DNA of 64,000 nucleotides, taken from Phytohabitans suffuscus (GTDB lineage Bacteria; Actinomycetota; Actinomycetes; Mycobacteriales; Micromonosporaceae). Each line of letters starts with the position of its first letter. The stretch's first letter is position 1. The stretch covers positions 2,914,320-2,978,319 of the forward strand of contig NZ_AP022871.1 of assembly GCF_011764565.1 (NCBI RefSeq). Reading direction: 5' to 3'. A model generated the notes under the pieces. The model was given only the letters and a program-made list of their open reading frames with translations, was not told the DNA's origin and ran no database searches. Below, one piece after another: positions 36,937 to 46,889 of this stretch. Made by a program: the position numbers and the translations under genes.

Positions 36937-37030
36937 AACCGCGGACGGCGAGGCCGCTGCGTTCCACGTTTCCCCAGGGGCCCGCGCGACGGTCTGGACC
37001 ACCGCGGACATCGCGGTAGCCCGATGTCTC

Positions 37031-38311
37031 CTACGTTTCGATGATCATGGCCGCGCCGACGGTGCGGTTGGTGGTCTCGTCGATGAGGATGAGACCGCCG
37101 GTCGTGCGGTTGCGGCGGTACTCGTCGGCGAGCAGCGGCACGGTCGTGCGGAGGCGGATGCGGCCGATCTCGTTGAGGGTGAGCTGGGTGGCGCTCTCGT
37201 CGCGGTGCAGCGAGTTGACGTCGAGCCGGTACTGCAGGCCGCGGACCACGGCGCGGGCGGCCCGGGTGGTGTGCTTGACCGCGTACTTGCCGCCGACAGT
37301 CAGCGGGCGGGTCTCGTCCATCCAGCAGACCATCGCCTCGATGTCCTGCGCGACGGCGGGGGCGTTGTGCGGGCGGCAGATCATGTCGCCGCGGGAGATG
37401 TCGATCTCGTCTTCGAGGCGGACCGTGACCGACATCGGGGGGTACGCCTCGGCGACCGGGCCGTCCGCGGTGTCGATCGTCGCGATGCGGCTGGTGAAGC
37501 CGGACGGCAGCACCATCACCTCGTCGCCGGGCTTGAGGACGCCGGAGGCCACCTGGCCGGCGTAGCCGCGGTAGTCGGTGACGATGGTGGACTGGGGGCG
37601 GATCACGTACTGCACGGGGAAGCGCACGTCGACCAGGTTGCGGTCGGAGGCGATGTGCACGTGCTCCAGGTGGTGCAGCAGCGACGGCCCCTCGTACCAC
37701 GGGCTCTTGTCGGAGCGGGTGACGATGTTGTCGCCGTGCAGCGCGGAGATGGGGATGACGGTGAGGTCGGGCGCCTCCAGCTTGGCCGCGAACGAGGTGA
37801 ACTCGTCGGCGATCCGCTCGTAGACCTCCCGCGACCAGTCGACCAGGTCCATCTTGTTGACACACAGCACCACGTGTGGCACCCGCAGCAGGGAGCAGAG
37901 GAACGCGTGCCGCCGGGACTGCTCGACAAGGCCCTTGCGGGCGTCGACGAGGATCAGCGCCAGGTCGGCGGTGGAGGCGCCGGTGACCATGTTGCGCGTG
38001 TACTGGATGTGGCCGGGCGTGTCGGCGATGATGAACTTGCGCCGGGGCGTGGCGAAGTAGCGGTAGGCCACGTCGATCGTGATGCCCTGCTCCCGCTCGG
38101 CGCGCAGGCCGTCGGTGAGCAGCGCCAGGTTGGTGTACTCGTCGCCGCGGGCCAGGCTGACCGCCTCGACGGCGGCGAGCTGGTCGGTGAAGAGCGACTT
38201 GGTGTCGTAGAGCAGTCGCCCGATCAGGGTGGACTTGCCGTCGTCGACCGAGCCGGCGGTGGCGAAGCGCAGCAGGTCCATCGCGCGGATCTCGGTGATG
38301 GGCGCGGTCAT
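37031..38311 (-). CDS. cysN: Sulfate adenylyltransferase GTPase subunit
   Basis: CysN is the regulatory GTPase of ATP sulfurylase; with CysD it activates sulfate to adenosine 5'-phosphosulfate. The 426-residue protein shows G1 TAGSVDDGKSTLIGRLLYDT, G3 ADTPGHIQYTRNMVTGASTA, G4 VNKMDLVDW, and EF-Tu-like beta domains. It ends near the family's short form, so no fused CysC (APS kinase) domain is present. It starts at ATG 38311, overlapping the cysD stop by one base, and is convergent with galK. No cysC or reductase is in view, so sulfation rather than assimilation is possible. Confidence 0.95.
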   Translation of the reverse strand: MTAPITEIRAMDLLRFATAGSVDDGKSTLIGRLLYDTKSLFTDQLAAVEAVSLARGDEYTNLALLTDGLRAEREQGITIDVAYRYFATPRRKFIIADTPGHIQYTRNMVTGASTADLALILVDARKGLVEQSRRHAFLCSLLRVPHVVLCVNKMDLVDWSREVYERIADEFTSFAAKLEAPDLTVIPISALHGDNIVTRSDKSPWYEGPSLLHHLEHVHIASDRNLVDVRFPVQYVIRPQSTIVTDYRGYAGQVASGVLKPGDEVMVLPSGFTSRIATIDTADGPVAEAYPPMSVTVRLEDEIDISRGDMICRPHNAPAVAQDIEAMVCWMDETRPLTVGGKYAVKHTTRAARAVVRGLQYRLDVNSLHRDESATQLTLNEIGRIRLRTTVPLLADEYRRNRTTGGLILIDETTNRTVGAAMIIET

Positions 38312-39216
38312 CAGAAGTAGCCCTCCCGCTTGCGGTCTTCCATCGCGGCCTCGCTGACCCGGTCGTCGCCGCGGGTGGCGCCACGCTCGGTGATCCGGGT
38401 GGCGGCGACCTCCTCGATCACCTTTTCCACCGTGTCGGCGACGGAACGGACGGCCGCGGTGCAGGAGGCGTCACCCACCGTGCGGTAGCGCACCGTCTCG
38501 ACGAACGCGGTCTCGCCGGCGCGGGCGGCGAAGAACTCGTTGACCGCGTAGAGCATGCCGTCGCGCTCGATGACCTCGCGCTCGTGCGCGTAGTAGATCT
38601 GCGGCAGCGCGAGGCCCTCGCTGGCGATGTAGTGCCAGACGTCGAGCTCGGTCCAGTTGGAGAGCGGGAAGACGCGGATCGACTCACCCGGGTGGTGCCG
38701 CCCGTTGTAGAGCGACCACAGCTCGGGACGCTGGTTTTTCGGGTCCCACTGGCCGAAGTCGTCGCGGAAGCTGAACACCCGCTCCTTGGCCCGGGCCTTC
38801 TCCTCGTCGCGGCGGGCGCCGCCGAAGAGCGCGTCGAACCGGTACTTTTCCACGGCGGCGAGCAGCACCGGGGTCTGGATCCGGTTACGCGACCCGTCGG
38901 CCGGCTCGCGCACCAGGCCGGCCTCCAGCGCCTCGGGCACACTCGCCACGAGAAGCTGCAGCCCCAACTCCTCGACGCGGGCGTCGCGGTAGGTGAGGAC
39001 CTCGGGGAAGTTGTGGCCCGTGTCGACGTGCATCACCGGAAACGGGACACGCGCCGGCGCGAACGCCTTCTCCGCCAGACGCAGCATCACGATCGAGTCC
39101 TTGCCGCCCGAGAAGAGCAGCACCGGCCGCTCCAGCTCGGCGACGACCTCGCGCATGATGAAGATGCTCTCGGCCTCGAGAGCCGCCAGGTGCGAGACCC
39201 GGTACGTCTGGCTCAT
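38311..39216 (-). CDS. cysD: Sulfate adenylyltransferase catalytic subunit
   Basis: CysD is the catalytic half of the CysDN ATP sulfurylase. The 301-residue protein has the PP-loop LLFSGGKDSIVMLRLAEKAF, then VMHVDTGHNFPEVLTYRD, GGARRDEEKARAKERVFSFR and VFPLSNWTELDVWHYIASEG, all typical. It starts at ATG 39216 and is followed at once by cysN. The upstream gene encodes a CysQ-like phosphatase 33 bases away, which would remove the by-product PAP, a sensible functional grouping. Confidence 0.95.
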   Translation of the reverse strand: MSQTYRVSHLAALEAESIFIMREVVAELERPVLLFSGGKDSIVMLRLAEKAFAPARVPFPVMHVDTGHNFPEVLTYRDARVEELGLQLLVASVPEALEAGLVREPADGSRNRIQTPVLLAAVEKYRFDALFGGARRDEEKARAKERVFSFRDDFGQWDPKNQRPELWSLYNGRHHPGESIRVFPLSNWTELDVWHYIASEGLALPQIYYAHEREVIERDGMLYAVNEFFAARAGETAFVETVRYRTVGDASCTAAVRSVADTVEKVIEEVAATRITERGATRGDDRVSEAAMEDRKREGYF

Positions 39217-39249
39217 GCTTCCAGACCTTTCCGATCGGTTAAACCCGCA

Positions 39250-40077
39250 TCACTCTACCTGCAGCTGCCGCCGCAGCGCGGCGAGCAGCCGGGGCGCCAG
39301 GTCGTTACGACACACCAGCAGATCCGGCAGACGGGGATCGGCCTGATTGTATTTCAGCGGAGAACCGTCGATCCGGGAAGCGTGCAGTCCGGTGGCAGCC
39401 GCCACAGCGACCGGCGCGGCGGAGTCCCACTCGTACTGGCCGCCCGCGTGCACGTACCCGTCGACCTCACCGCTGATCACCGCGGCGATCTTGGCGCCGG
39501 CCGACCCCATCGGGACGAGCTCCGCGCGCACCTCCTCGGCGACCGCGCTCAGGAACGCCGGCGGCCGGCTGCGGCTCGCGGCCAGCCGCACCGGGCCACC
39601 GCTGGCCGCGGAGAGGGCCACCGGCGGGTACGCGGGCGGGTAGTCCGTGCCCAGCACCCGGTCCTGCGCCGGCAGGGCGATCGCCCCGGCGGCCAGCTTG
39701 AGCGGGGCGTTGGCCCCCGTCGACCAGAGCGCGACGTGCACCGCCCAGTCGGCCCGCCCCTCCTCGGCGAACTCCCGGGTGCCGTCGAGCGGGTCGATGA
39801 TCCACACGCGCTCGGCCTCCAGGCGGGCGGGCGGCTTCGGCCCGTCACCCTCGACCCACGCTTTCCGGGCGTGGTCGTCCTCCTCCGACAGCACCGCGTC
39901 GGCCGGGCGCCACCGCGCCAGCTCGGTGCGGATCAGGTCGTGTGACAGCTTGTCGCCGGCCGCCTTCAACGCGGCCGGGTCGGCGTGCCCGCGCTCGGCC
40001 CGCACCTCCAGCAGCAGCTCACCGGCGCGCGCGGCGAGCCACCGGGCGAACGCGCCGTCGACCACCGGGGGCGCCAT
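39250..40077 (-). CDS. CysQ-like 3'(2'),5'-bisphosphate nucleotidase
   Basis: The 275-residue protein belongs to the inositol-monophosphatase/CysQ family of magnesium- and lithium-sensitive phosphatases. Motifs are SEEDDHARK, the metal site VWIIDPLDGTREFAEEG near residue 95, and the late WDSAAPVAVAAATGLHASRI. Its place directly before cysD and cysN argues for hydrolysis of PAP or PAPS, but an inositol phosphatase role cannot be excluded. ATG 40077 shares one base with the stop of the upstream glycosylphosphotransferase gene (TGATG). Confidence 0.88.
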   Translation of the reverse strand: MAPPVVDGAFARWLAARAGELLLEVRAERGHADPAALKAAGDKLSHDLIRTELARWRPADAVLSEEDDHARKAWVEGDGPKPPARLEAERVWIIDPLDGTREFAEEGRADWAVHVALWSTGANAPLKLAAGAIALPAQDRVLGTDYPPAYPPVALSAASGGPVRLAASRSRPPAFLSAVAEEVRAELVPMGSAGAKIAAVISGEVDGYVHAGGQYEWDSAAPVAVAAATGLHASRIDGSPLKYNQADPRLPDLLVCRNDLAPRLLAALRRQLQVE

Positions 40078-41630
40078 CAGTACGCTCCCGCGGACCGGGC
40101 CACCGCTGAGACGGTGCGGGCCATGATGACCAGGTCGAACGACAGGGACCAGTTCTCGACGTACCGCAGGTCCAACCGGACCGCCTCCTCCCACGGCAGG
40201 TCCGAGCGACCGGAAACCTGCCACAACCCGGTCATGCCGGGCTTGACCGCAAGCCGGCGCCGGACGTCGTCCGGGTAGGCCGCCACCTCCTCCGGCAGCG
40301 GCGGGCGCGGGCCCACCAGCGACATCTGGCCGCGTAACACGTTCAACAGCTGCGGCAGCTCGTCGAGCGAAAGCCTGCGCAGCCAACGACCCACGGGCGT
40401 CACCCGAGGGTCGTCGCGCACCTTGAAGAGCACACCGTCGTGCTCGTTGAGGTGCCGGACCTCCGCGAGCCGCGCCTCGGCGTCGAGGTACATGCTGCGG
40501 AACTTGTAGATCACGAAACGCTGCCCGTCACGGCCCACGCGGACCTGACGGAAGAATACCGGCCCCGGAGAGTCCCGACGGATGCGGACGGCGAGCGTCA
40601 GCAACAGCGGCGAGAGGAGCGCGAGCAGCAGCGCCGCACCGACCCGGTCGACGATCTCCTTGACCACCCGGGCGCCGCCCACCAGCCGCGGGTGCTCCAC
40701 GTGCAGCATCGGCAGGCCGTCGACCGGGCGGATCGTCGTACGGTCGCCGGCCACGTCGACCAGCGCGCTGGCCACGATCAGGTCCACCTCGTCGCGCTCC
40801 AGCCGCCACGCGAGCCGGCGCAGCGCGTGGCCGTCCAGCTCCGGGCAGGAAAGCACGATCACCGTGTCGGCGGCCGCCACGTCCACCGCGTCGGCCACGT
40901 CGTCGAACGTGCCGTACACCGGCAGGCCCACGTCGCCGTCGCCGCCCGCGGGCAGGCACGCCCCCACGACCTCCAAACCGTGGTACCGCTCGCGGCGTAG
41001 CTGCCGCGTGATGTGCACGACCGCCAGCTCGTGCCCCACCACGACCACCCGGCGCAGGCAGTCACCCCGCCCGCGGGCCCGGTGCAGGCGCTTACGGGCC
41101 ACGAACCGCACCACCAGCGTGCTCCCCGTCGCGACCGGCAGCGCCACCAGCACGTAGAACCGGGCGGTGGGCAGGTCGAACGCGTACGACACGATCGCCG
41201 CCGCCGCGATCAGGCTGAGCCCCGAGCGGATCACCCGCTGGTACTCCTCCGTGCCGACGTACAGGAACCGGCCCTCGTAGGTGCGGTGCAGCGCCAGCAT
41301 GCCGACCAGGACCACCGGCAGCAGCACGGACAGCAGCAGATAGACCCGGTTGTACGAGGTCACCGTCTGGCCGAAGCGCACCTCGAACGCCAGCGCGCCC
41401 GCGCCCAGCCCGACGAGCAGGTCACCGATCAGCAGGCGGCGCACATACCGCGACTCCCACGGCGCGCGCCGGGAAAGGGCCGCGTGCCGGCCCGGTACGC
41501 GCCGCCGCGGGCGGGTCGGCGGTGGCGTCGAGAAGAGGTCAAACTCGTCGTCGACATCCCACAGCTGCCGCACCGTGCCCCCGATGATCGCGTCTCCCGT
41601 GACCAACGCGCTGACCGGTGTGGGCGTCAC
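40077..41630 (-). CDS. Polyprenyl glycosylphosphotransferase (WbaP/WcaJ type)
   Basis: This 517-residue enzyme transfers a sugar-phosphate to the undecaprenyl carrier, the first step of exopolysaccharide or cell-surface glycan assembly. The N-terminal part has four helices ([38 protein letters not shown] and others), followed by a CoA-binding-like region ([17 protein letters not shown]). The C-terminal catalytic domain has another helix, then [54 protein letters not shown] and [20 protein letters not shown]. It is the first of a four-gene run with cysQ, cysD and cysN, hinting at a sulfated glycan. It starts at ATG 41630, overlapping the pth stop. Confidence 0.92.
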   Translation of the reverse strand: MTPTPVSALVTGDAIIGGTVRQLWDVDDEFDLFSTPPPTRPRRRVPGRHAALSRRAPWESRYVRRLLIGDLLVGLGAGALAFEVRFGQTVTSYNRVYLLLSVLLPVVLVGMLALHRTYEGRFLYVGTEEYQRVIRSGLSLIAAAAIVSYAFDLPTARFYVLVALPVATGSTLVVRFVARKRLHRARGRGDCLRRVVVVGHELAVVHITRQLRRERYHGLEVVGACLPAGGDGDVGLPVYGTFDDVADAVDVAAADTVIVLSCPELDGHALRRLAWRLERDEVDLIVASALVDVAGDRTTIRPVDGLPMLHVEHPRLVGGARVVKEIVDRVGAALLLALLSPLLLTLAVRIRRDSPGPVFFRQVRVGRDGQRFVIYKFRSMYLDAEARLAEVRHLNEHDGVLFKVRDDPRVTPVGRWLRRLSLDELPQLLNVLRGQMSLVGPRPPLPEEVAAYPDDVRRRLAVKPGMTGLWQVSGRSDLPWEEAVRLDLRYVENWSLSFDLVIMARTVSAVARSAGAY

Positions 41631-42208
41631 GCCCCGTTATAGGCGTTCTGTGCAACTTCCACACCGCGGGTGACAACCGTCTCGACGACATCGGCCGCCC
41701 GATCGACCAGAAATTCCAACTCCTTGCGCTCCGCCGAGGAAAAGTCGGATAGCACGAAGTCTGCCGGGTCCTGCCGCCCCGGCGGCCGCCCGATACCGAA
41801 ACGCACGCGCACGTAGTCCTTGCCGCCCAACGACTTCGACATCGAACGCAACCCGTTGTGGCCGCCCTCGCCACCGCCGACCTTCGCGCGCACCGTCCCG
41901 TACGCCAGGTCCAGCTCGTCGTGGACCGCGACGATGCTCCCCACCGGAATCTTGTAGAACTGGGACAGCGCGGCCACCGGCCCGCCGGACAGGTTCATGT
42001 ATGTCAACGGCTTTGCCAGCACCAGCCGCGGCCCACCCGGCACCAACCGACCCTCGGCCACATCCGCCACCGCCCGCTTGTGCCGCCCGAACCGCGCGCC
42101 CATCCGCCCGGCGAGCAGGTCGGCCACCATGAAGCCCGCGTTGTGCCGGTTACCCGTGTACTCCCGACCGGGGTTACCCAGCCCCACCACGAGCCAAGTC
42201 TCGTCCAT
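41627..42208 (-). CDS. pth: Peptidyl-tRNA hydrolase
   Basis: Pth recycles peptidyl-tRNAs released during translation. The 193-residue protein has [20 protein letters not shown] with the catalytic histidine, [35 protein letters not shown] and [20 protein letters not shown]. It starts at ATG 42208 and overlaps the downstream glycosylphosphotransferase gene by four bases, so readthrough is likely. It lies downstream of rplY in the usual actinobacterial order, with a terminator hairpin between them. Confidence 0.96.
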   Translation of the reverse strand: MDETWLVVGLGNPGREYTGNRHNAGFMVADLLAGRMGARFGRHKRAVADVAEGRLVPGGPRLVLAKPLTYMNLSGGPVAALSQFYKIPVGSIVAVHDELDLAYGTVRAKVGGGEGGHNGLRSMSKSLGGKDYVRVRFGIGRPPGRQDPADFVLSDFSSAERKELEFLVDRAADVVETVVTRGVEVAQNAYNGA

Positions 42209-42228
42209 CCACGCCGTCCCTCACGCAC

Positions 42229-42256
42229 GAAAGGGGCCCGCCCGGGGCCCCCTTTC
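42229..42256 (-). terminator. Hairpin between rplY and pth
   Basis: GAAAGGGG and CCCCTTTC form the outer stem of a GC-rich hairpin in the 61-base gap between rplY and pth. The A and T flanks make it usable as a terminator or attenuator; it would lower pth expression relative to rplY. Confidence 0.6.
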
Positions 42257-42269
42257 ATCGCCTGTCGAA

Positions 42270-42920
42270 TCAGGCCGACGCGGCGGCCTCGGCCGGCTGC
42301 TCCTCGGCGGCGGCCTCCTCGCCGGCGGCCTCCTCCGCGGCCTCAGCAGCCGTCTCACCCTCAAGATCCTCGGCGCTCGGCGCCACGGTGACCAGGGCGA
42401 TCACCAGCTCAGGGTCGGCGGCCAGCTCGGCACCACGCGGAAGCGCGATGTCGGCGGCGGCGACCCGGGAACCGGCCTCCAAGCCCTCGATCGAAGCCTC
42501 GAGGTGATCGGGCAGGTGCAGCGCCTCAGCCGTGATCGAAAGCGTCGTGCTCTCGGTCACCACCAGCGTGCCGCGGGCAGCCTCGCCGGTCAGCTGCACC
42601 GGAACGTCGACGGTCACCTTCTCGCCGCGACGCACGATCAGCAGATCGACGTGCTCGAAGGTGTCCTTGATCGGGTCACGCTGGATCGCCTTCGGCAGCG
42701 CCAGCGTCGTGCTGCCACCCACGATGTCGATCGCGAAGACCTGGTTGATGCCGCCGTGCCGGATCGCGGCGGCGAACTCACGAGCGGGAAGCGCGATGTG
42801 CTGCGGCTTCTCGCCATGACCGTAAAGGACGGCGGGCACCTTGCCGGCCCGACGGGTGCGACGGGCACCGCCCTTGCCGAACTCGGTGCGGGGCTCGGCG
42901 CTGATCTTTACCTCGGACAC
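42270..42920 (-). CDS. rplY: 50S ribosomal protein L25/general stress protein Ctc
   Basis: L25 binds 5S rRNA; this long form has the C-terminal TL5/CTC domain. The 216-residue product starts at GTG 42920 with AGGAG seven bases upstream: SEVKISAEPRTEFGKGGARR, then KVPAVLYGHGEKPQHIALPA and LVVTESTTLSITAEALHLPD. The last 40 residues are an acidic Ala/Glu tail (AEEAAGEEAAAEEQPAEAAA), common in actinobacteria. In-frame sequence further upstream is not protein-like. Confidence 0.94.
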   Translation of the reverse strand: MSEVKISAEPRTEFGKGGARRTRRAGKVPAVLYGHGEKPQHIALPAREFAAAIRHGGINQVFAIDIVGGSTTLALPKAIQRDPIKDTFEHVDLLIVRRGEKVTVDVPVQLTGEAARGTLVVTESTTLSITAEALHLPDHLEASIEGLEAGSRVAAADIALPRGAELAADPELVIALVTVAPSAEDLEGETAAEAAEEAAGEEAAAEEQPAEAAASA

Positions 42921-43125
42921 GGGAGTACTCCTGATGTTTCGTCTTGCTGCAGAGGTCGGCGGTGCCGGGCGGGGGCGCGCGCGGGGCAGGGCCCGGAGCA
43001 CCGCGTCGATCACGGTGCGCCGTGCGGTGAACGCTGAGTCAACAGCGGCCCACAGGACACCCTCGCCGTGGCAACCGAACCAGTTTAGCGGAGCCCGCCG
43101 CCGTGATCCGCACGGGTACCGCCCG

Positions 43126-44105
43126 TTAGCTCAATCCGCCAAACAAGGTCGTAACAGAGCCGTCATCGAACACCTCACGGATCGCGCGCGCGAGCAGCGG
43201 CGCGATCGACAGCACCGTGATCTTGTCGAGACGCTTCTCCGGCGGCAGCGCCAGCGTATTCGTCACCACTAGCTCACTAATCCGGCTGTTCTTCAGCTTT
43301 TCCGTCGCCGGGTCCGAAAGCAGCGCATGTGTCGACGCCACGACCACGTCCGCCGCACCCGAGTCGTACAGGATGTCGGCCGCCCGGGTGATCGTGCCAC
43401 CCGTATCGATCATGTCGTCGACGACCAGGCAGACCCGCCCCTCCACGTCACCCACCACCCGGTTGGCGACCACCTGGTTGGGCTTCATCGGATCGCGCGT
43501 CTTGTGGATGAACGCCAGCGGGCAACCACCCAGCCGGTCCGTCCACCGCTCCGCCACCCGCACCCGGCCCGAGTCCGGCGCCACCACCGACAACGGGCGC
43601 CCCGCGTACTTGCGCTCCACATACCCCGCGAGCGTGTCCATCGCGAACAGGTGATCCACCGGCCCGTCGAAGAACCCCTGGATCTGCGCCGTGTGCAGAT
43701 CCACCGTCAGGATCCGGTTGGCTCCCGCGGTCTTCAACAGATCCGCCACCAGCCGCGCCGAGATCGGCTCCCGCCCCGGTGCTTCTTGTCCTGCCGCGAG
43801 TACGGGTAGAACGGCAACACCACCGTGATCCGCTTGGCCGAACCCCGCTTCAACGCGTCGACCATGATGAGGGTCTCCATGACCCACTTGTTGACACCCT
43901 GCCCGATCGACTGCACCACGAACGCGTCCGAGCCGCGCACGGACTCCTTGTAACGCACGAAGATCTCGCCGTTCGCGAAGTCGTACGCATCGGTGGGGGT
44001 GGGCGCGACTCCCAAAGCCGCACCGATCTCGTCGGCAAGCTCCGGAAAACCGCGACCCGAGAAGAGCATCAGGCTCTTGCGATTTTCCGCGACGATGCTG
44101 CCCAT
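43126..44105 (-). CDS. prs: Ribose-phosphate pyrophosphokinase, one frameshift
   Basis: Prs makes PRPP for nucleotide, histidine and tryptophan synthesis. The start (ATG 44105; GTG 44111 is possible) reads GSIVAENRKSLMLFSGRGFP, YDFANGEIFVRYKESVRGSD and VLPFYPYSRQDKKHRG. It then breaks and continues REPISARLVADLLKTAGANR, VDLHTAQIQGFFDGPVDHLF and the PRPP loop CLVVDDMIDTGGTITRAADI. The break fits one missing base in the C4 run at 43774-43777; repaired length is about 326. It is downstream of glmU in the conserved glmU-prs-rplY-pth order. The gene is essential, so the break is probably an error. Confidence 0.94.
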
Positions 44106-44138
44106 CGGCACTCCGCTCCCGTGGGTCGGTCTGACGAG

Positions 44139-45637
44139 TCACTCGGTTGCAGTATCTCCCGAGGTCAACCCGTCTCGCCCGGCGTCGCCCCCAGCGTGCG
44201 AAGTCTCACCCCGCGCCACCCTTGCGCGCGCCGCCGCCTCCGCCGGAGGAGTACCCGGACGCTTACGCTCCGTCCAACCCTCGAACGTGCGCTGCGCCCC
44301 CGCCGACACCGACAACGCACCCGGCGGCACATCCTCACGCACCACCGTGCCGGCACCCGTGTACGCCCCGTCGCCGACCTCCACCGGCGCCACGAACATG
44401 TTGTCCGAGCCGGTACGCGCGTAACTGCCGATCACCGTACGGTGCTTGCCCACACCGTCGTAGTTCACGAACACCGAAGCAGCGCCGATGTTGGTGTGCT
44501 CGCCGATCGTCGCGTCCCCCACGTACGACAGGTGCGGCACCTTCGAACCCTCACCGATCTCCGCGTTCTTCGTCTCCACGAACGTGCCCACCTTGGACTT
44601 ACGCGCCAGCTTCGTGCCGGGACGCAGATACGAGAACGGCCCCACACCCGCCCCGGCCCCACCTCGGCGCCCACCGAATGGGTACGCACCACCGACGCGC
44701 CCGCGCCCACCGTCGTGTCGACCAGCGTGGTGTCCGGACCGACCGTCGCACCCTCGGCCACCGAGGTCGCGCCGCGCAACTGCGTGTTCTGGTCCAGGAC
44801 CACGTCACGCTCGAGCAGCACCGTCACGTCGACCCACGTCGTCGCCGGGTCGAGAATCGTGACACCCGACCGCATCCACGCCCGGTTGACCCGGTCACGC
44901 AACAACGCCCGCAGACCGGCCAGCTCCACCCGGTCGTTGCAGCCCAGCGTCTCCGTGGCATCCGCCGCCACGTGCACGCCCACCGCACTGCCGTCCGTCG
45001 CGAGCAGCCCGAAGACGTCGGTCAGATACTCCTCGCCCTGGTCGTTGTCCGTCGACAGCTTGCCCAACGCCTCACGCAACAGCGCGCCGTCGAACGCGTA
45101 GATCCCCGCGTTGATCTCACGAATCGCGCGCTGCTCGGCCGACGCGTCCCGCTCCTCGACGATCCGCTCCAGGCGCCCGGACCCGTCACGCACGATCCGG
45201 CCCAGACCCGTCGGGTCGGACACCTCGGCGGCCAGCACGGTCGCGCCCAGGCCGCCCGCCTCGTGCGCCTCGACGAGGTCGCGCACCGTCTCCGGACGCA
45301 GCAGCGGCACGTCGCCGTTGAGCACCACCACCGTGTCGCCCGTGTCGCCCGCGGCCTCCAGCGCGATGCGCACCGCGTGGCCCGTGCCGTGCTGGACCGC
45401 CTGCAGTACCGGCTCGGCGGCCGGCGCCACCTCGGCGAGGTGAGCGGTCACCCGGTCGGCGCCATGGCCGACGACCACGAGGGTGCGCTGCGCCCGCAGC
45501 CCGTCGGCGGCGGCGAGCACGTGGCCGACGAGGGTGCGCCCGAGCAGCGGGTGAAGGACCTTGGGGAGCGCCGACTTCATCCGCTTGCCCTCACCGGCGG
45601 CGAGGACGACGACGGTACGGGACTGGGAGGAGGTCAC
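44139..45637 (-). CDS. glmU: Bifunctional GlmU (UDP-GlcNAc synthesis), one frameshift
   Basis: GlmU acetylates glucosamine-1-phosphate and uridylylates it to UDP-GlcNAc for the cell wall. The N-terminal uridyltransferase has [40 protein letters not shown] and [20 protein letters not shown]. The C-terminal left-handed beta-helix reads [40 protein letters not shown] and [20 protein letters not shown]. The frame breaks at the C4 run 44657-44660 (one missing base); repaired length is about 499. A polar tail follows. The start is ATG 45637, about 110 bases after the tRNA-Gln gene on the same strand. Confidence 0.94.
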
Positions 45638-45745
45638 GAGCTAGCTCCCGTCAGGGGTGGCTTTGGTTTGCGGCCTCATGTTAGTCGCGCGCGGGTTGCC
45701 CTCCGCCGGAAGGCCCGATATTGTGAATCGGACATTTACGGATAG

Positions 45746-45818
45746 CTCGGCTGCCAGGACTCGAACCTGGAATATACGACTCCAAAGGTCGATGTGTTAC
45801 CAATTACACCACAGCCGA
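45746..45818 (-). tRNA. tRNA-Gln (anticodon TTG)
   Basis: A 73-nt cloverleaf on the minus strand. The acceptor arms TCGGCTG and CAGCCGA pair, the D-arm region is GGTGTAATTGGTAACAC, the anticodon loop CTTTGGA between TCGAC and GTCGT gives TTG, and the T-arm has GGTTCGAGTCC. CCA is not encoded. A tRNA-Gln gene beside glmU is common in actinobacteria. Confidence 0.93.
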
Positions 45819-45866
45819 CTGTTTCGCGCCTGCCAGCGTAGCGGTCGCGTGATCTCAACCAAAAAC

Positions 45867-46709
45867 CTACCCAGGCGGCATACCCGCGAAGATGCCCGCC
45901 ATAAGTCCCTCGACGCGCACGTAGAGCCGTCGACTGCGCGGCACCTTGATCACGAGGCAGCCGTGGTAGTCCTCACCTGTATTGCGGCGATTTGTGGATG
46001 GCTTGTGCCGTTTGAGGCTCGGTCGCCGCATGTCGCCCGCGTCGATCCCGATTCGATCCGCCCACCATCGCGAGGCGGCCAGAGCGTCGGCGGACTCGTG
46101 GATGTACACCCGATAGGTGAGCCGCCGTCGATCAACCCCGAGCGCCTCCACGAACCGGATGAAGAGTTCCACAAGCCCGGGGTCAGTGTTGGCGAAATCC
46201 AGGTGCGTCTGCTTCCGCCAACTCTTCGTCTTCGCACCCTCGCACCAGTACAGGACAGCGCCGGCGATAACGAGTTCGCGCTCTTTCAGTCGACCCACCC
46301 ATCTCGTGGCTTTGTCGCGGATGCCGGCCTCGAGCTCGTCGCGGGCGACCCGGTGCTCGCTCCACCTGGCGTCGGTCATGACCTTGGAGTGCGCGCGCCG
46401 CCGCGCGCTCTCGGCCTCGGGGTCGGGGTCGAAGGGGATGTGGCGGACCCACAGGTAGGCGGTCGACTTCGACACGGCGAGCCGCTCGGCGATGGCGTTT
46501 ACGGACAGGCCCTGGCCGCGCAGCTCGACAGCGCGTTCGCGCAGGTCGTCCTTGGCGTTGGGCCGTCGGGTCCATTCCGGTGGCGGGATGCCGCGGAGCA
46601 GCTCCTGTGCGAGTTCCTTGCCGATGCCGAGCCGCTCGCGGATCTGGCGGGCGGAGAGTTCTTCCTCGGTACGCAGGCGCCGCGCTTCGGCGGCGAGGGG
46701 GTGCGTCAT
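45867..46709 (-). CDS. Helix-turn-helix protein with a possible LAGLIDADG-like C-terminal domain
   Basis: The 280-residue protein has two helix-turn-helix segments (ARQIRERLGIGKELAQELL, then GLSVNAIAERLAVSKSTAYL). The C-terminal half reads VIAGAVLYWCEGAKTKSWRK, FANTDPGLVELFIRFVEALG and VYIHESADALAASRWWADRI. The spacing of an acidic-ended helix, a late basic segment and a W-W-ADRIG element recalls LAGLIDADG-type folds of homing-endonuclease descent; this is a tentative reading. It sits 48 bases upstream of the tRNA-Gln gene on the same strand. It is not disrupted and shows no unusual base composition. Confidence 0.7.
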   Translation of the reverse strand: MTHPLAAEARRLRTEEELSARQIRERLGIGKELAQELLRGIPPPEWTRRPNAKDDLRERAVELRGQGLSVNAIAERLAVSKSTAYLWVRHIPFDPDPEAESARRRAHSKVMTDARWSEHRVARDELEAGIRDKATRWVGRLKERELVIAGAVLYWCEGAKTKSWRKQTHLDFANTDPGLVELFIRFVEALGVDRRRLTYRVYIHESADALAASRWWADRIGIDAGDMRRPSLKRHKPSTNRRNTGEDYHGCLVIKVPRSRRLYVRVEGLMAGIFAGMPPG

Positions 46710-46800
46710 GGCGGTGAGGTTAGAACGGGCGTACGGGCGGCGCCGTCCTTGCTTCCCAGGGGATTGTCAGCAAAGAAACGGGGCAACACCCCTGTCAGAC

Positions 46801-46827
46801 TACGGGTGCGTAAGTTACGGTGACGTA
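46801..46827 (+). promoter_or_regulatory. Two tandem TACG/CGTA imperfect palindromes upstream of the desaturase gene
   Basis: TACGGGTGCGTA (46801-46812) and TACGGTGACGTA (46816-46827) lie three bases apart, about 65 bases before the desaturase start. They are good candidates for binding by the TetR regulator encoded as the second gene of this operon, by analogy with other desaturase regulators. Confidence 0.5.
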
Positions 46828-46889
46828 GGCGTAGCTTTGTACCCCCTTGGACGCCCAAAAAGGCCCCATCACGAGCGCAGCGAGGTGCC

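Noticed and set aside
45746..46709. A tRNA-associated genomic island
   Set aside because: No integrase, no direct repeat of the tRNA 3' end and no change in base composition; the flanking genes are core.
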